Positions 46,838-54,320 of a DNA stretch of 64,000 bases are shown here, one piece after another; the stretch's first letter is position 1; every line of letters starts with the position of its first letter. The DNA comes from Flavobacterium beibuense (GTDB taxonomy: Bacteria; Bacteroidota; Bacteroidia; Flavobacteriales; Flavobacteriaceae), in contig NZ_JUIW01000008.1 of assembly GCF_004151245.1 (NCBI RefSeq), positions 124,001 through 188,000 of the forward strand. Reading direction: 5' to 3'. Below the pieces are notes generated by a model. That model was not told the origin of the DNA. It made no database searches and saw only the letters and a program-made list of their open reading frames with translations. A program made the translations under genes and the position numbers.

Positions 46838-47113
46838 TTAACCAGATTTTTTTGCATGATATATAGCAATCAATTTCATGAATAATATAATTCCGCATAA
46901 ACTGCCCGCAACAGCGTTAGCAAGAATTATTGGGATATCCTTTTTAATTACGCCATAAATTACCCACAATATCATACCAAAAAACAGCATGCTGTAGGTT
47001 GCTGCCGAAAGGCTTTTTGTAGAACGGGTCTTTATTACTTTTATGGCTTGAGGAATGTTTGCACCTGTTGTTAATATGGCTGCAAGCAGTCCTGTGATTT
47101 GTATATAATCCAT
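46838..47113 (-). CDS. SemiSWEET sugar transporter
   Basis: The 91-residue protein has three hydrophobic helices and the PQ-loop motif (TTGANIPQAIKVIKTRSTKSLS, residues 16-37), then FFGMILWVIYGVIKKDIPIILANAVAG. This is the single triple-helix bundle of bacterial SemiSWEETs, which work as dimers to let sugars pass along their gradient. The substrate is not known. It is preceded by the terminator of the neighbouring gene, so it has its own promoter. Confidence 0.92.
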   Translation of the reverse strand: MDYIQITGLLAAILTTGANIPQAIKVIKTRSTKSLSAATYSMLFFGMILWVIYGVIKKDIPIILANAVAGSLCGIILFMKLIAIYHAKKSG

Positions 47114-47202
47114 GCGGTTTTAAAATTTTCCTGCTACTTATAAAAGTACAAATACCAAGTGGCAAATCCACTTATATTAACGGTGGATTAACAGCTATAA
47201 AT

Positions 47203-47234
47203 AACAAAAGGCCGTGTGGTACAGCCTTTCTTTT
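47203..47234 (-). terminator. Terminator after the 96-aa small protein gene
   Basis: AAAGGC (47207-47212) pairs with GCCTTT (47224-47229), with an inner TGT/ACA pairing. On the minus strand the hairpin is followed by TTTTGTTAT. Confidence 0.6.
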
Positions 47235-47257
47235 ATGGTTAATGAGTTGTTACGTTT

Positions 47258-47548
47258 TTACATGTATCCGTCTTTGTCCGGATGATTGTCAGTTCTGGTA
47301 ATTCGTTTACCGTCTTTTTGTTCGTAGTGATGATGATGATGTGAGTGATGATGATGTGCATCGTTTTTCTTCACCTGTTTAGGGAAGGTTGCAAGTTCCT
47401 GAGGGTTGACAATTGCTGGGTCTTCATATGGTAAACCTTCCTGAGACCACATGTTGTAGCCGCTTGTCCCGTTACCATAAACATTCATTGCTTCATTTGG
47501 TCCGCCTTGATAGCCTTGATCCTGACGCCCGAATAGTTCATTTGTCAT
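47258..47548 (-). CDS. Small His-rich protein, paralogue A (96 aa)
   Basis: The protein has an N-terminal Gly/Asn-rich part, the block EDPAIVNPQELATFPKQ (about 42-58), a His-rich stretch of 11 His within about 14 residues (62-75), and the ending RITRTDNHPDKDGYM. The central block and the ending recur in the 89-aa neighbour. It has no signal peptide or membrane helix and looks disordered. The His run could bind metal. It is not a family I can name; its place is next to stress-type genes (SDR, DUF892). Confidence 0.7.
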   Translation of the reverse strand: MTNELFGRQDQGYQGGPNEAMNVYGNGTSGYNMWSQEGLPYEDPAIVNPQELATFPKQVKKNDAHHHHSHHHHHYEQKDGKRITRTDNHPDKDGYM

Positions 47549-47675
47549 AATCGCTTAAAATTTAATTAGTTAAATATAATTAAAAATTAACGATTTAGCA
47601 ACTTTTCAATGTTAAGTTTGTCAATTTGTAAGCTATTTTTTATAAATAATGACAATGTTTTAATAGTTTTATGTT

Positions 47676-47699
47676 AAAAAAGCCTCATTAGAGGCTTTT
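47676..47699 (-). terminator. Terminator after the 89-aa small protein gene
   Basis: AGCCTC (47681-47686) pairs with GAGGCT (47691-47696) around an ATTA loop, with an A-run that becomes a T-run on the minus strand. It directly follows the stop at 47703. Confidence 0.8.
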
Positions 47700-47702
47700 A
47701 AA

Positions 47703-47972
47703 TTACATATAATTGTTTTTGTCCGGGTTATTATCGGTATTGGTAATATTTCGTCCGCTTCTTACGGGTGAGTCTTTCCTGTTAACCATGTGATTTTCTC
47801 TTTCCTCTTCCAGATTCGGATTTTCTGTTTTCTTCTGTTTAGGAAAAGTTGCCAGTTCTACCGGATTTATAATAGCAGGATCATCAGTTGTTATCAACTG
47901 CTCATCAGGATTATTTAGTGCGTTATCCGGTTTATTAAGTTTCTCTTTTCTGTCTTTTTCATTAGTTGCCAT
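47703..47972 (-). CDS. Small hydrophilic protein, paralogue B (89 aa)
   Basis: The protein has a charged N-terminus (MATNEKDRKEKLNKPDN), the block DDPAIINPVELATFPKQ (about 30-46) and the ending NITNTDNNPDKNNYM. These match paralogue A in order and spacing, apart from A's extra His run. It is highly hydrophilic and probably disordered. It lies 30 bp after the SDR gene on the same strand and may be cotranscribed with it and the DUF892 gene. The function is unknown. Confidence 0.7.
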   Translation of the reverse strand: MATNEKDRKEKLNKPDNALNNPDEQLITTDDPAIINPVELATFPKQKKTENPNLEEERENHMVNRKDSPVRSGRNITNTDNNPDKNNYM

Positions 47973-48002
47973 AATATTGATTTTTAATGATTAATAAATT
48001 AT

Positions 48003-48854
48003 TTATCCTCCTACAATTTCCCCTCCGTTTATATGTATAATCTGTCCGGTTATGTAAGAGGCATCTTTGCTTGCTAAAAACACGTAAGCCGGGCCAACTT
48101 CACTTGGCTGTCCTGCACGCTTAAGGGGCACATCCTTTCCAAACTCCCTTACATCATCAAATGTGGAAGGGATTAAAGGTGTCCAGATAGGACCTGGAGC
48201 AATGCCGTTTACCCTTATCCTTTTCTCGGCTAACATTGCCGAGGTAGATCTGGTAAATGAAACTATGGCCCCTTTAGTGCTGCTGTAGTCAATTAAATGT
48301 TCACTTCCTCTATAGGCTGTTACCGATGTTGTATTAATGATACAATCACCTTCTTTTAAGTGTTTTAAAGCCTCGCGGGTAAGGTAGAAGAAGGGAAATA
48401 TATTAGTTTCAAATGTTTCCCTTACCTGGTTGCCTGTTATGTCCTTAAAATCAGATTTTGGGAACTGTACAGCAGCATTATTTACTACTATATTTAAACC
48501 TCCTAATGCTTTTACGGTTTTACCAACAGCATTTTTGCAAAACGTTTCATCTTTAAGATCGCCTTTTATCAGGATACATTTTTGTCCTTCTTTTTCTATT
48601 AGTTCTTTCGTTTTATCCGCATCCTTATCTTCATTATAATAGACTATTGCAACATCAGCTCCTTCTCGTGCAAAATGTACTGCTGCACTTCGCCCAATAC
48701 CACTATCACCTCCGGTAATTATTGCTTTAAGGCCTTTAAGCTTACTGCTGCCTTTATAATCTCTTCGTATATATTCAGGCTCAGGGATCATTTTGTATTC
48801 CTTTCCCGGTTGACTTTGTTTTTGGTTTGGAAATGTGTTAGGTTTGGTTGACAT
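48003..48854 (-). CDS. SDR family oxidoreductase (general stress type)
   Basis: The 283-residue protein has a long N-terminal extension (TKPNTFPNQKQSQPGKEYKM, IPEPEYIRRDYKGSSKLKG) typical of the YghA/YhdF branch of short-chain dehydrogenases. The nucleotide-binding motif ITGGDSGIGR, NNAAVQFPKS and the catalytic YSSTKGA are present. The substrate is not known. An in-frame ATG 54 bp upstream (48908) would overlap the DUF892 gene; the start at 48854, 7 bp after that gene's stop, is preferred. Relatives are stress-induced in several bacteria. Confidence 0.9.
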   Translation of the reverse strand: MSTKPNTFPNQKQSQPGKEYKMIPEPEYIRRDYKGSSKLKGLKAIITGGDSGIGRSAAVHFAREGADVAIVYYNEDKDADKTKELIEKEGQKCILIKGDLKDETFCKNAVGKTVKALGGLNIVVNNAAVQFPKSDFKDITGNQVRETFETNIFPFFYLTREALKHLKEGDCIINTTSVTAYRGSEHLIDYSSTKGAIVSFTRSTSAMLAEKRIRVNGIAPGPIWTPLIPSTFDDVREFGKDVPLKRAGQPSEVGPAYVFLASKDASYITGQIIHINGGEIVGG

Positions 48855-48861
48855 AATCTGT

Positions 48862-49392
48862 TTATATTTCTTTATCAGCAGCTTCAATATTAATATGCGA
48901 TTCCGCAATTTGGGTAAGCTGCATGTCTGTATTTTTTTCTTCTTTAAGACAGTCTTCCAGTAGCTGAATTATATCTTCTTCACGAAGTGCAAGTGCATAA
49001 GCCCTCATAGTGCCATATGCTGCAATTTTGTAATGCTCCATTTTTTGGATGGCAGCTATTATTCCTGCATCTCTAACTACACCTTTTTTAGTTTGTTTAA
49101 GCAACTCATCAACTTCATCAATCAGGCAGGTAAGAGCTTTGTATTCTGTTTCGACAGGAGGAAGCCCTATTGCTTTATATATCAATTGAAGCCGGCCTAA
49201 CCTTATTAGTGTGTTTTTTACATGCTTTTCCAATATAAAAATCAGGTCTTTTGAATAGCAGTTTTTTATAATTAAAGGAAATACCGTAAGCAGTCGTTTT
49301 TCAGACCAATTCACTTCGCTTAACTGCTTTTCAAAAAGCGATCTTAGCTCACGGGTTTCATCTCCGTCTTTTTTAATTACATTTAGCTGCAT
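48862..49392 (-). CDS. DUF892/YciF-like ferritin-fold protein
   Basis: The 176-residue protein is all helical, with the DUF892 opening LRSLFEKQLSEVNWSEKRLLTVFPLIIKN (residues 16-44 region) and later IIAAIQKMEHYKIAAYGTMRAYA, where the Glu-x-x-His pair fits a metal-binding four-helix bundle. YciF-type proteins are stress-induced and ferritin-like, with an uncertain role. It lies directly upstream of the SDR gene, forming an operon with it and probably with paralogue B. Confidence 0.85.
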   Translation of the reverse strand: MQLNVIKKDGDETRELRSLFEKQLSEVNWSEKRLLTVFPLIIKNCYSKDLIFILEKHVKNTLIRLGRLQLIYKAIGLPPVETEYKALTCLIDEVDELLKQTKKGVVRDAGIIAAIQKMEHYKIAAYGTMRAYALALREEDIIQLLEDCLKEEKNTDMQLTQIAESHINIEAADKEI

Positions 49393-49652
49393 GAGTTATT
49401 GTATAAACCGATTTTGTCCTATAAAGTTACCAATCAAAATCTTTAGGTTTTCCTAATTAACTCATAATTAACAGGTTATCTTAAAGCTTTGTCCCGTTTA
49501 TCCTAAAAAAACAGCATTTTAACGTTTTTTTTAAGTGTTAGGATGGTTTTTCAAATTGCGAATGTATGTTTGTAATGAGTTCGTTGTAAAAAGATTATTT
49601 TTTTCTCATTTCTGATTTAATTAGGAAACATTGATTTTTTTTAGTAGTTGTG
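49393..49652. other. Intergenic region with candidate promoter, no ORF
   Basis: This AT-rich gap between divergent genes holds TATGTTTG (49565-49572) on the plus strand, a TAnnTTTG match, and no convincing ORF. Together with the terminator that follows it could encode a short RNA of about 100 nt, or form a leader. Confidence 0.4.
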
Positions 49653-49680
49653 CCATCGGCTTTTTAGCCGATGGTTTTTT
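49653..49680 (+). terminator. Strong hairpin upstream of the lipoprotein gene
   Basis: CCATCGGCT (49653-49661) and AGCCGATGG (49666-49674) form a perfect 9-bp stem with a TTTT loop, followed by a T-run. No plus-strand gene ends here; it lies 31 bp before the start at 49711. Confidence 0.85.
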
Positions 49681-49710
49681 ATTTAACTTTACTGTAGCAA
49701 TTGGTAAGTT

Positions 49711-50580
49711 ATGAGAATTGTAAAGCTATTAATCCCCTTTCTGTTTTTTTCCTGCAACAGCACAAACCAGGAAGGGTTAAAGGTATTAGGGAAGCTGGGT
49801 CTTAAAGAGGTTTCGGGATTAGAATATATCGCAGAAACCCAAAAGCTTTGGGCAATAGAAGACAGTGGGAATAAGAATATGATTTATAATCTTGACCAAA
49901 ATGGCGATGTAACTCATAAGGTTGAGATTACCAATGTTAAGAATATCGATTGGGAAGATATTACTTCTGATACCGAGGGAAACCTTTATATAGGTGATTT
50001 TGGTAATAACGACAACGACAGAACAAATCTGGCTATTCACAAGGTGAATAAAACAGATCTTGATGAAAAAGAAGTTGAGGCTTCTTATACTGTTTCCTTT
50101 TATTATCCCGAACAAAAAGAGTTTCCGCCCAAGCGTTCCCAAATGTTTTTTGATGTGGAATCTTTTTTTGAGTTAAACGGGAACTTTTACCTCTTTACAA
50201 AAAACAGGAGTGCAAAGTTTGAGGGTGACTTTTATGTGTATAAAGTGCCTAACAAAGAGGGTAATCATGCTGCACAGCTTATCACTACCTTAAATTCCTG
50301 CAAAGTATTCAGTAAATGTGCCATTACTGCAGCGGACATTAGTCCTGACGGTAAAACAATAGTTTTACTGGCTGCGGATAAAATATGGCTCCTTAGCAAT
50401 TTTGAAAATGATAATTTCCTCCAGGAAAATATGGTGCAATATCCATTAGGAGATTTTTCCCAAAAGGAAGGGGTTTGTTTTAAAGACAATAACACTTTGC
50501 TTATTGCAGATGAAAAATCTAATAAGACAGGTGGTAAGCTCTATGAGTTTGATTTAAACCCTTTAAAATCCAAACAATAG
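49711..50580 (+). CDS. Lipoprotein, SdiA-regulated/YjiK-like beta-propeller
   Basis: The 289-residue protein has a lipobox with Cys15 (FLFFSCNST). Repeated beta-strand blocks suggest a propeller: VSGLEYIAETQKLWAIEDSGN, IDWEDITSDTEGNLYIGDFGNN, DVESFFELNGNFYLFTKNR and KEGVCFKDNNTLLIADEKSN. This resembles the SdiA-regulated (YjiK) family. No catalytic residue is assigned. Its last 18 bp overlap the end of the convergent phosphoesterase gene. A weak TAACTTTA box lies about 22 bp upstream. Confidence 0.65.
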   Translation: MRIVKLLIPFLFFSCNSTNQEGLKVLGKLGLKEVSGLEYIAETQKLWAIEDSGNKNMIYNLDQNGDVTHKVEITNVKNIDWEDITSDTEGNLYIGDFGNNDNDRTNLAIHKVNKTDLDEKEVEASYTVSFYYPEQKEFPPKRSQMFFDVESFFELNGNFYLFTKNRSAKFEGDFYVYKVPNKEGNHAAQLITTLNSCKVFSKCAITAADISPDGKTIVLLAADKIWLLSNFENDNFLQENMVQYPLGDFSQKEGVCFKDNNTLLIADEKSNKTGGKLYEFDLNPLKSKQ

Positions 50581-53500
50581 ACCAAACGCTATCCTACCTC
50601 CGTCTGAACCATGAAAGTAAAAAGCTTTAGCTGTTAAAGCCTCTACACCATTAAGCCAGATTCCTCCACCTGCAGACTGGTGCCATTTTCTTGAATCATC
50701 ACCATCTATCCAAACACGACCATAGTCGTACCCTCCAAAAATTCCATATTTAATTGGGATTATGCTGCTTTTAAAACGACCCAGGGTTAATCTTAAATCT
50801 GAGCTTTGAAGATAAGATTCTTTACCCGTAAAACGCTGATTGCGGTAACCTCTTAGATCCGTATCACCGCCCAATGTAGATGCCTGATAGAATTCGAAGT
50901 TGTTGTTTAAAAGGCTCCTTCCCTTAAAAGTAGTAGAGAAAACCAAATTATTGTCACCCGTTATTTTATGTGTAAAGCCTAAAGTGCCTTCCAGATAAGG
51001 GAAGTTTCTTTCAAACTCATCCATACTTACTGTCCATCCCGCATTTACAGAGAACAGCATTCCCATAGATGGTAAAGACCTGATATCGTAATTCTCAAAT
51101 TTGTATTTACCATTAACCCTTGCAAATTGCCTGTGCTCCATAAGGTAATCGGGGATTAGTCCCGGTGTGCTGATAAAGCGGTTATTAGTTTCTTCCACTT
51201 CTACAGTGGTGAACATTGTGTATACCTCAAAATAACTTCCGTTAGGTGTTTCCTTAAATACAGCAGGAGCTACGCTAAATGTTTGCAGCTTAACTCTGTT
51301 GTAATCCATTCCTAAATTGTCATCATTATTAGGTGTTTCATTACCATAGCCAAAGTAGTTTATGCTAAACGTTGGACTTGTATAATGTACATTAAAGCCA
51401 AAGTTCCATTTGCTTACTACATTCATAAACTTGCCAATGTAGTCTAGCTCAAATCCTGTTGTAGCAAAATACAGGTTTGCTTTTACCGTATGTTTTTGAG
51501 AGAATGGCTTGCGATTAAAATTGTTTACAGTGTAATTAGCTATAAAGCCCAGCTTAACTCCGTCATCCGGGTTAAAACCAAGGGTTGGTAACCCGGTGTA
51601 GGCATTGTAAGTAGGTTTTTTAAAGTTATAGGTATTTGTTTCATAATCGTTGGTAAGCAACAGTTTTGTTTTGCTGTCAACGTTATAGGTGTTTTTCTTA
51701 CTTTTAAAATCATATACTTTTACTTTTTTACCATTTTCCACAAGGTATTCATCATGGTTTTGTCCACCCAGTAATCGTATAAGTATTGGTTTTTCAGGTT
51801 TGCCTTTTACTTCAAAAATATCATCGTCATCCAGACCATAAATCCATAATTCTTTGGTTTGTTTACGGTTGTATGTATTATCGCGAATAAGTTCTTCACC
51901 ATCTTTTTTAATACTGTAAATCTGCACCCTTGTTTCTCCTTCAGGTAGCCTGTTTATTACAAAGTGCTCTTTTTTGTCGGTACCGGTTATAAGCACGGTT
52001 TTTAAAAGGACTGCTCTGTATTCTAAAGCATATTTTTCAATATCATCTCGTCTTTTCCTAAGGTTAGATTTTATTTCTTCCATAGTTTCATCCTGTACCT
52101 CTTTAGGTAATTCGGTAAACACACGGTTAATAACATCATCGGTAAGATTTTCTTTTAGAAAACGTGCCTGTTCCAGCCATAAGGATTGGTTGGCATTCCT
52201 TATCAATGCCATATCCATAGGGTAAGGTTCAAAGGCAAGCCACTTAACGCTCCTTATGTGGTCTTTGTAATCCTGCATGTAGCGCAGAGGAGGCATATTC
52301 ATAATTAAAGGAAGTAATACTCCTCCGTAATTAGGGAAAGCCTGATCCCTGTCACGAGGTATTGGCCTGTAAATAACACTGTCTTTTTCGTTAAACCTTG
52401 ACCAACGCCACTGATCGGTATGCCTGTCCCAGTCGCCTATAATCATATCAAACAGTCGTGCACGGATAAAAGCTTTTTCGTCAACAGTATATTTAGGGTT
52501 TTTCCTCATATTGTCCAGTACATCATCGGTACTTTCAATATCATCAGGGTTGCCAAAGCTGGGTTCATCTTTAAATTTACCCATTGGTCGTTCTTCCAGC
52601 ATATAAAGGGCGTTCCCGTATTCGGTATTGAATTCAGCTAACGCATTTTGCTTGGGTATATAATATAGTTTAGGATTGGTGTGATAAATGCCTACAGCAT
52701 CGGCTAGGTCTCCTACTATAAAAGGCGTAAACGGATGTGACGACGTGTAAAAATCCATTAAGAAAGATTCTGTAACAGTTTGATCAAAATCACTGCCTAT
52801 ATAAAGGTTTTTAAAAGCTACAGTCTGTAAAAAGCGGTTGGCACTTTTCTTTACTCCCCTCATTACATATTCCTTACCTGAAGGATTTTCCATTCTTATC
52901 GACATAGACTGGTGTCCGCCCCCTTCCCTTAAGGGAGTTAAGCCTCCGTATAAAGTGTCAAGGTTTACGGTACTAACCTCTATTGGAGTACTAAAGTAAC
53001 TACGGTAATAATTCCCAAAAAGGAATTTGTAGAAACCACTTTTCTTAGTCATTTCCGGAGTATAAACAGACGCTTCTACTGTTTTAGGAAAATCCGATCT
53101 GAACTTTTCAGCGGTATAGGTTTTCGGTTTAGGCCTTGTAATATACTTTTCAAATACCATTTCCTCTTTACCGTCTTTTACGGCATAGTATGTTATTTTA
53201 GAAGTGTAGGTGTCATATACATCCAATACTGCATAACCCGAACCTCCATACGAAAAATCATCAGGGTTGATGGCTTTAGCTCCTTCTGCCTTAGAGCCCG
53301 CACCACTAATAATCTGGTGTATGTTGTCTTTATGTATGTATTGGAGGTTATGATCATGACCCGATATAACAATAACATTGTCTTTACCCTGTACAAGGGT
53401 TTTAATTCTTTTAGAAAGGGCATTGTATTGTTTGCCCTGTATGTCCTGAGGGCTTCCGCCTGATGTATTTCTCACAAAGTTCATTACAGTACCCAATACA

Positions 53501-54294
53501 GGTAGCGGGATATTACTTTCTAACGGATATAGCTGCTTTCTCAATGTTAATTGCCCGCCATGTGAACCATTAGTCATTAAAGGGTGATGGATGGCAAGGA
53601 TAATGGTTTTTCCCTGATTTTTATTTAACAGGCTTTCCAGTTCGAGAATCATTCCTTCCCTGGTTTTAATGTCGCAATCGTCATTAATGATAGGGTATTT
53701 GTCCCAGTCCTCTAAAAACCACTCACTGTCTATCACTATAAGTGTAAGGCTATCGTTAACTTCAAGATCATCTATGCCGCATCCTTTACCCGGCAGGTAA
53801 GAATTTTTAGTTTTTAGATAGTCTTTTATAAAATCTTCCTGATCTTTAAGTCCGTCAAGGCCACTATACCAGTCATGATTACCGGGGATAAAATGTGTTG
53901 TCCCTTCAAAATTGTCAGATAATTTAAGCTGTAACAAAAGGCTTTCTTCAGCAGCTTTTCTGCCTTCCTTATCTTTTTTTGGTGGCATGCCGTGCGGATA
54001 AATATTGTCACCAAGATATAGTAACGAAGTATTTTTGCCTGTTGCTTTTAGCTTTTGTAAAGCAAAACCAAGCACTTCCTGCGAGTTTGGTCGGGCCGCA
54101 TAGCCGGCATCTCCCACTAGTGCAAACCTGTGAGATATTGTGTGCTGAGTGATAGTGTCCAAAGGTCTTGCTGTTGCATTTTTGCCATACCTAACATCAT
54201 AAGAGGCACAGGAAAAAAGTGTAAACACAATAAAAAAAGGTAACAGGAGTTTAATATTTCTGCACCTTACAATGTTAACCCAAAAGAATTTCAT
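50563..54294 (-). CDS. Metallophosphoesterase / kinase-like / outer-membrane barrel fusion
   Basis: The 1243-residue lipoprotein (Cys29 in LFSCASYD) has three parts. Residues 55-330 are a calcineurin-like phosphoesterase with GDAG (61-64), GDN (95-97), GNHD (138-141), HH (236-237) and GHDH (312-315). Residues about 440-760 contain VMRGVKKS (477-484), IIGDWDRHTDQW (618-629) and PIPRDRDQAF (644-653), which recall the Lys, DRH and DNG/DFG elements of FAM20C-, PI4K- or HipA-type kinases. Residues from about 890 form an outer-membrane beta-barrel (GFNPDDGVKLGF; YGIFGGYDYGRVW; end FGLLFGF). The soluble parts would lie on the periplasmic or outer side of the outer membrane. The kinase-like reading is motif-level only. 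Confidence 0.8.
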   Translation of the reverse strand: MKFFWVNIVRCRNIKLLLPFFIVFTLFSCASYDVRYGKNATARPLDTITQHTISHRFALVGDAGYAARPNSQEVLGFALQKLKATGKNTSLLYLGDNIYPHGMPPKKDKEGRKAAEESLLLQLKLSDNFEGTTHFIPGNHDWYSGLDGLKDQEDFIKDYLKTKNSYLPGKGCGIDDLEVNDSLTLIVIDSEWFLEDWDKYPIINDDCDIKTREGMILELESLLNKNQGKTIILAIHHPLMTNGSHGGQLTLRKQLYPLESNIPLPVLGTVMNFVRNTSGGSPQDIQGKQYNALSKRIKTLVQGKDNVIVISGHDHNLQYIHKDNIHQIISGAGSKAEGAKAINPDDFSYGGSGYAVLDVYDTYTSKITYYAVKDGKEEMVFEKYITRPKPKTYTAEKFRSDFPKTVEASVYTPEMTKKSGFYKFLFGNYYRSYFSTPIEVSTVNLDTLYGGLTPLREGGGHQSMSIRMENPSGKEYVMRGVKKSANRFLQTVAFKNLYIGSDFDQTVTESFLMDFYTSSHPFTPFIVGDLADAVGIYHTNPKLYYIPKQNALAEFNTEYGNALYMLEERPMGKFKDEPSFGNPDDIESTDDVLDNMRKNPKYTVDEKAFIRARLFDMIIGDWDRHTDQWRWSRFNEKDSVIYRPIPRDRDQAFPNYGGVLLPLIMNMPPLRYMQDYKDHIRSVKWLAFEPYPMDMALIRNANQSLWLEQARFLKENLTDDVINRVFTELPKEVQDETMEEIKSNLRKRRDDIEKYALEYRAVLLKTVLITGTDKKEHFVINRLPEGETRVQIYSIKKDGEELIRDNTYNRKQTKELWIYGLDDDDIFEVKGKPEKPILIRLLGGQNHDEYLVENGKKVKVYDFKSKKNTYNVDSKTKLLLTNDYETNTYNFKKPTYNAYTGLPTLGFNPDDGVKLGFIANYTVNNFNRKPFSQKHTVKANLYFATTGFELDYIGKFMNVVSKWNFGFNVHYTSPTFSINYFGYGNETPNNDDNLGMDYNRVKLQTFSVAPAVFKETPNGSYFEVYTMFTTVEVEETNNRFISTPGLIPDYLMEHRQFARVNGKYKFENYDIRSLPSMGMLFSVNAGWTVSMDEFERNFPYLEGTLGFTHKITGDNNLVFSTTFKGRSLLNNNFEFYQASTLGGDTDLRGYRNQRFTGKESYLQSSDLRLTLGRFKSSIIPIKYGIFGGYDYGRVWIDGDDSRKWHQSAGGGIWLNGVEALTAKAFYFHGSDGGRIAFGLLFGF

Positions 54295-54320
54295 AATTTG
54301 GTAGTGTTAATTGCATACTT

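Noticed and set aside
48003..48908. SDR start at 48908
   Set aside because: It would overlap the DUF892 gene by 47 bp and adds a non-homologous basic stretch; the ATG at 48854 fits better.
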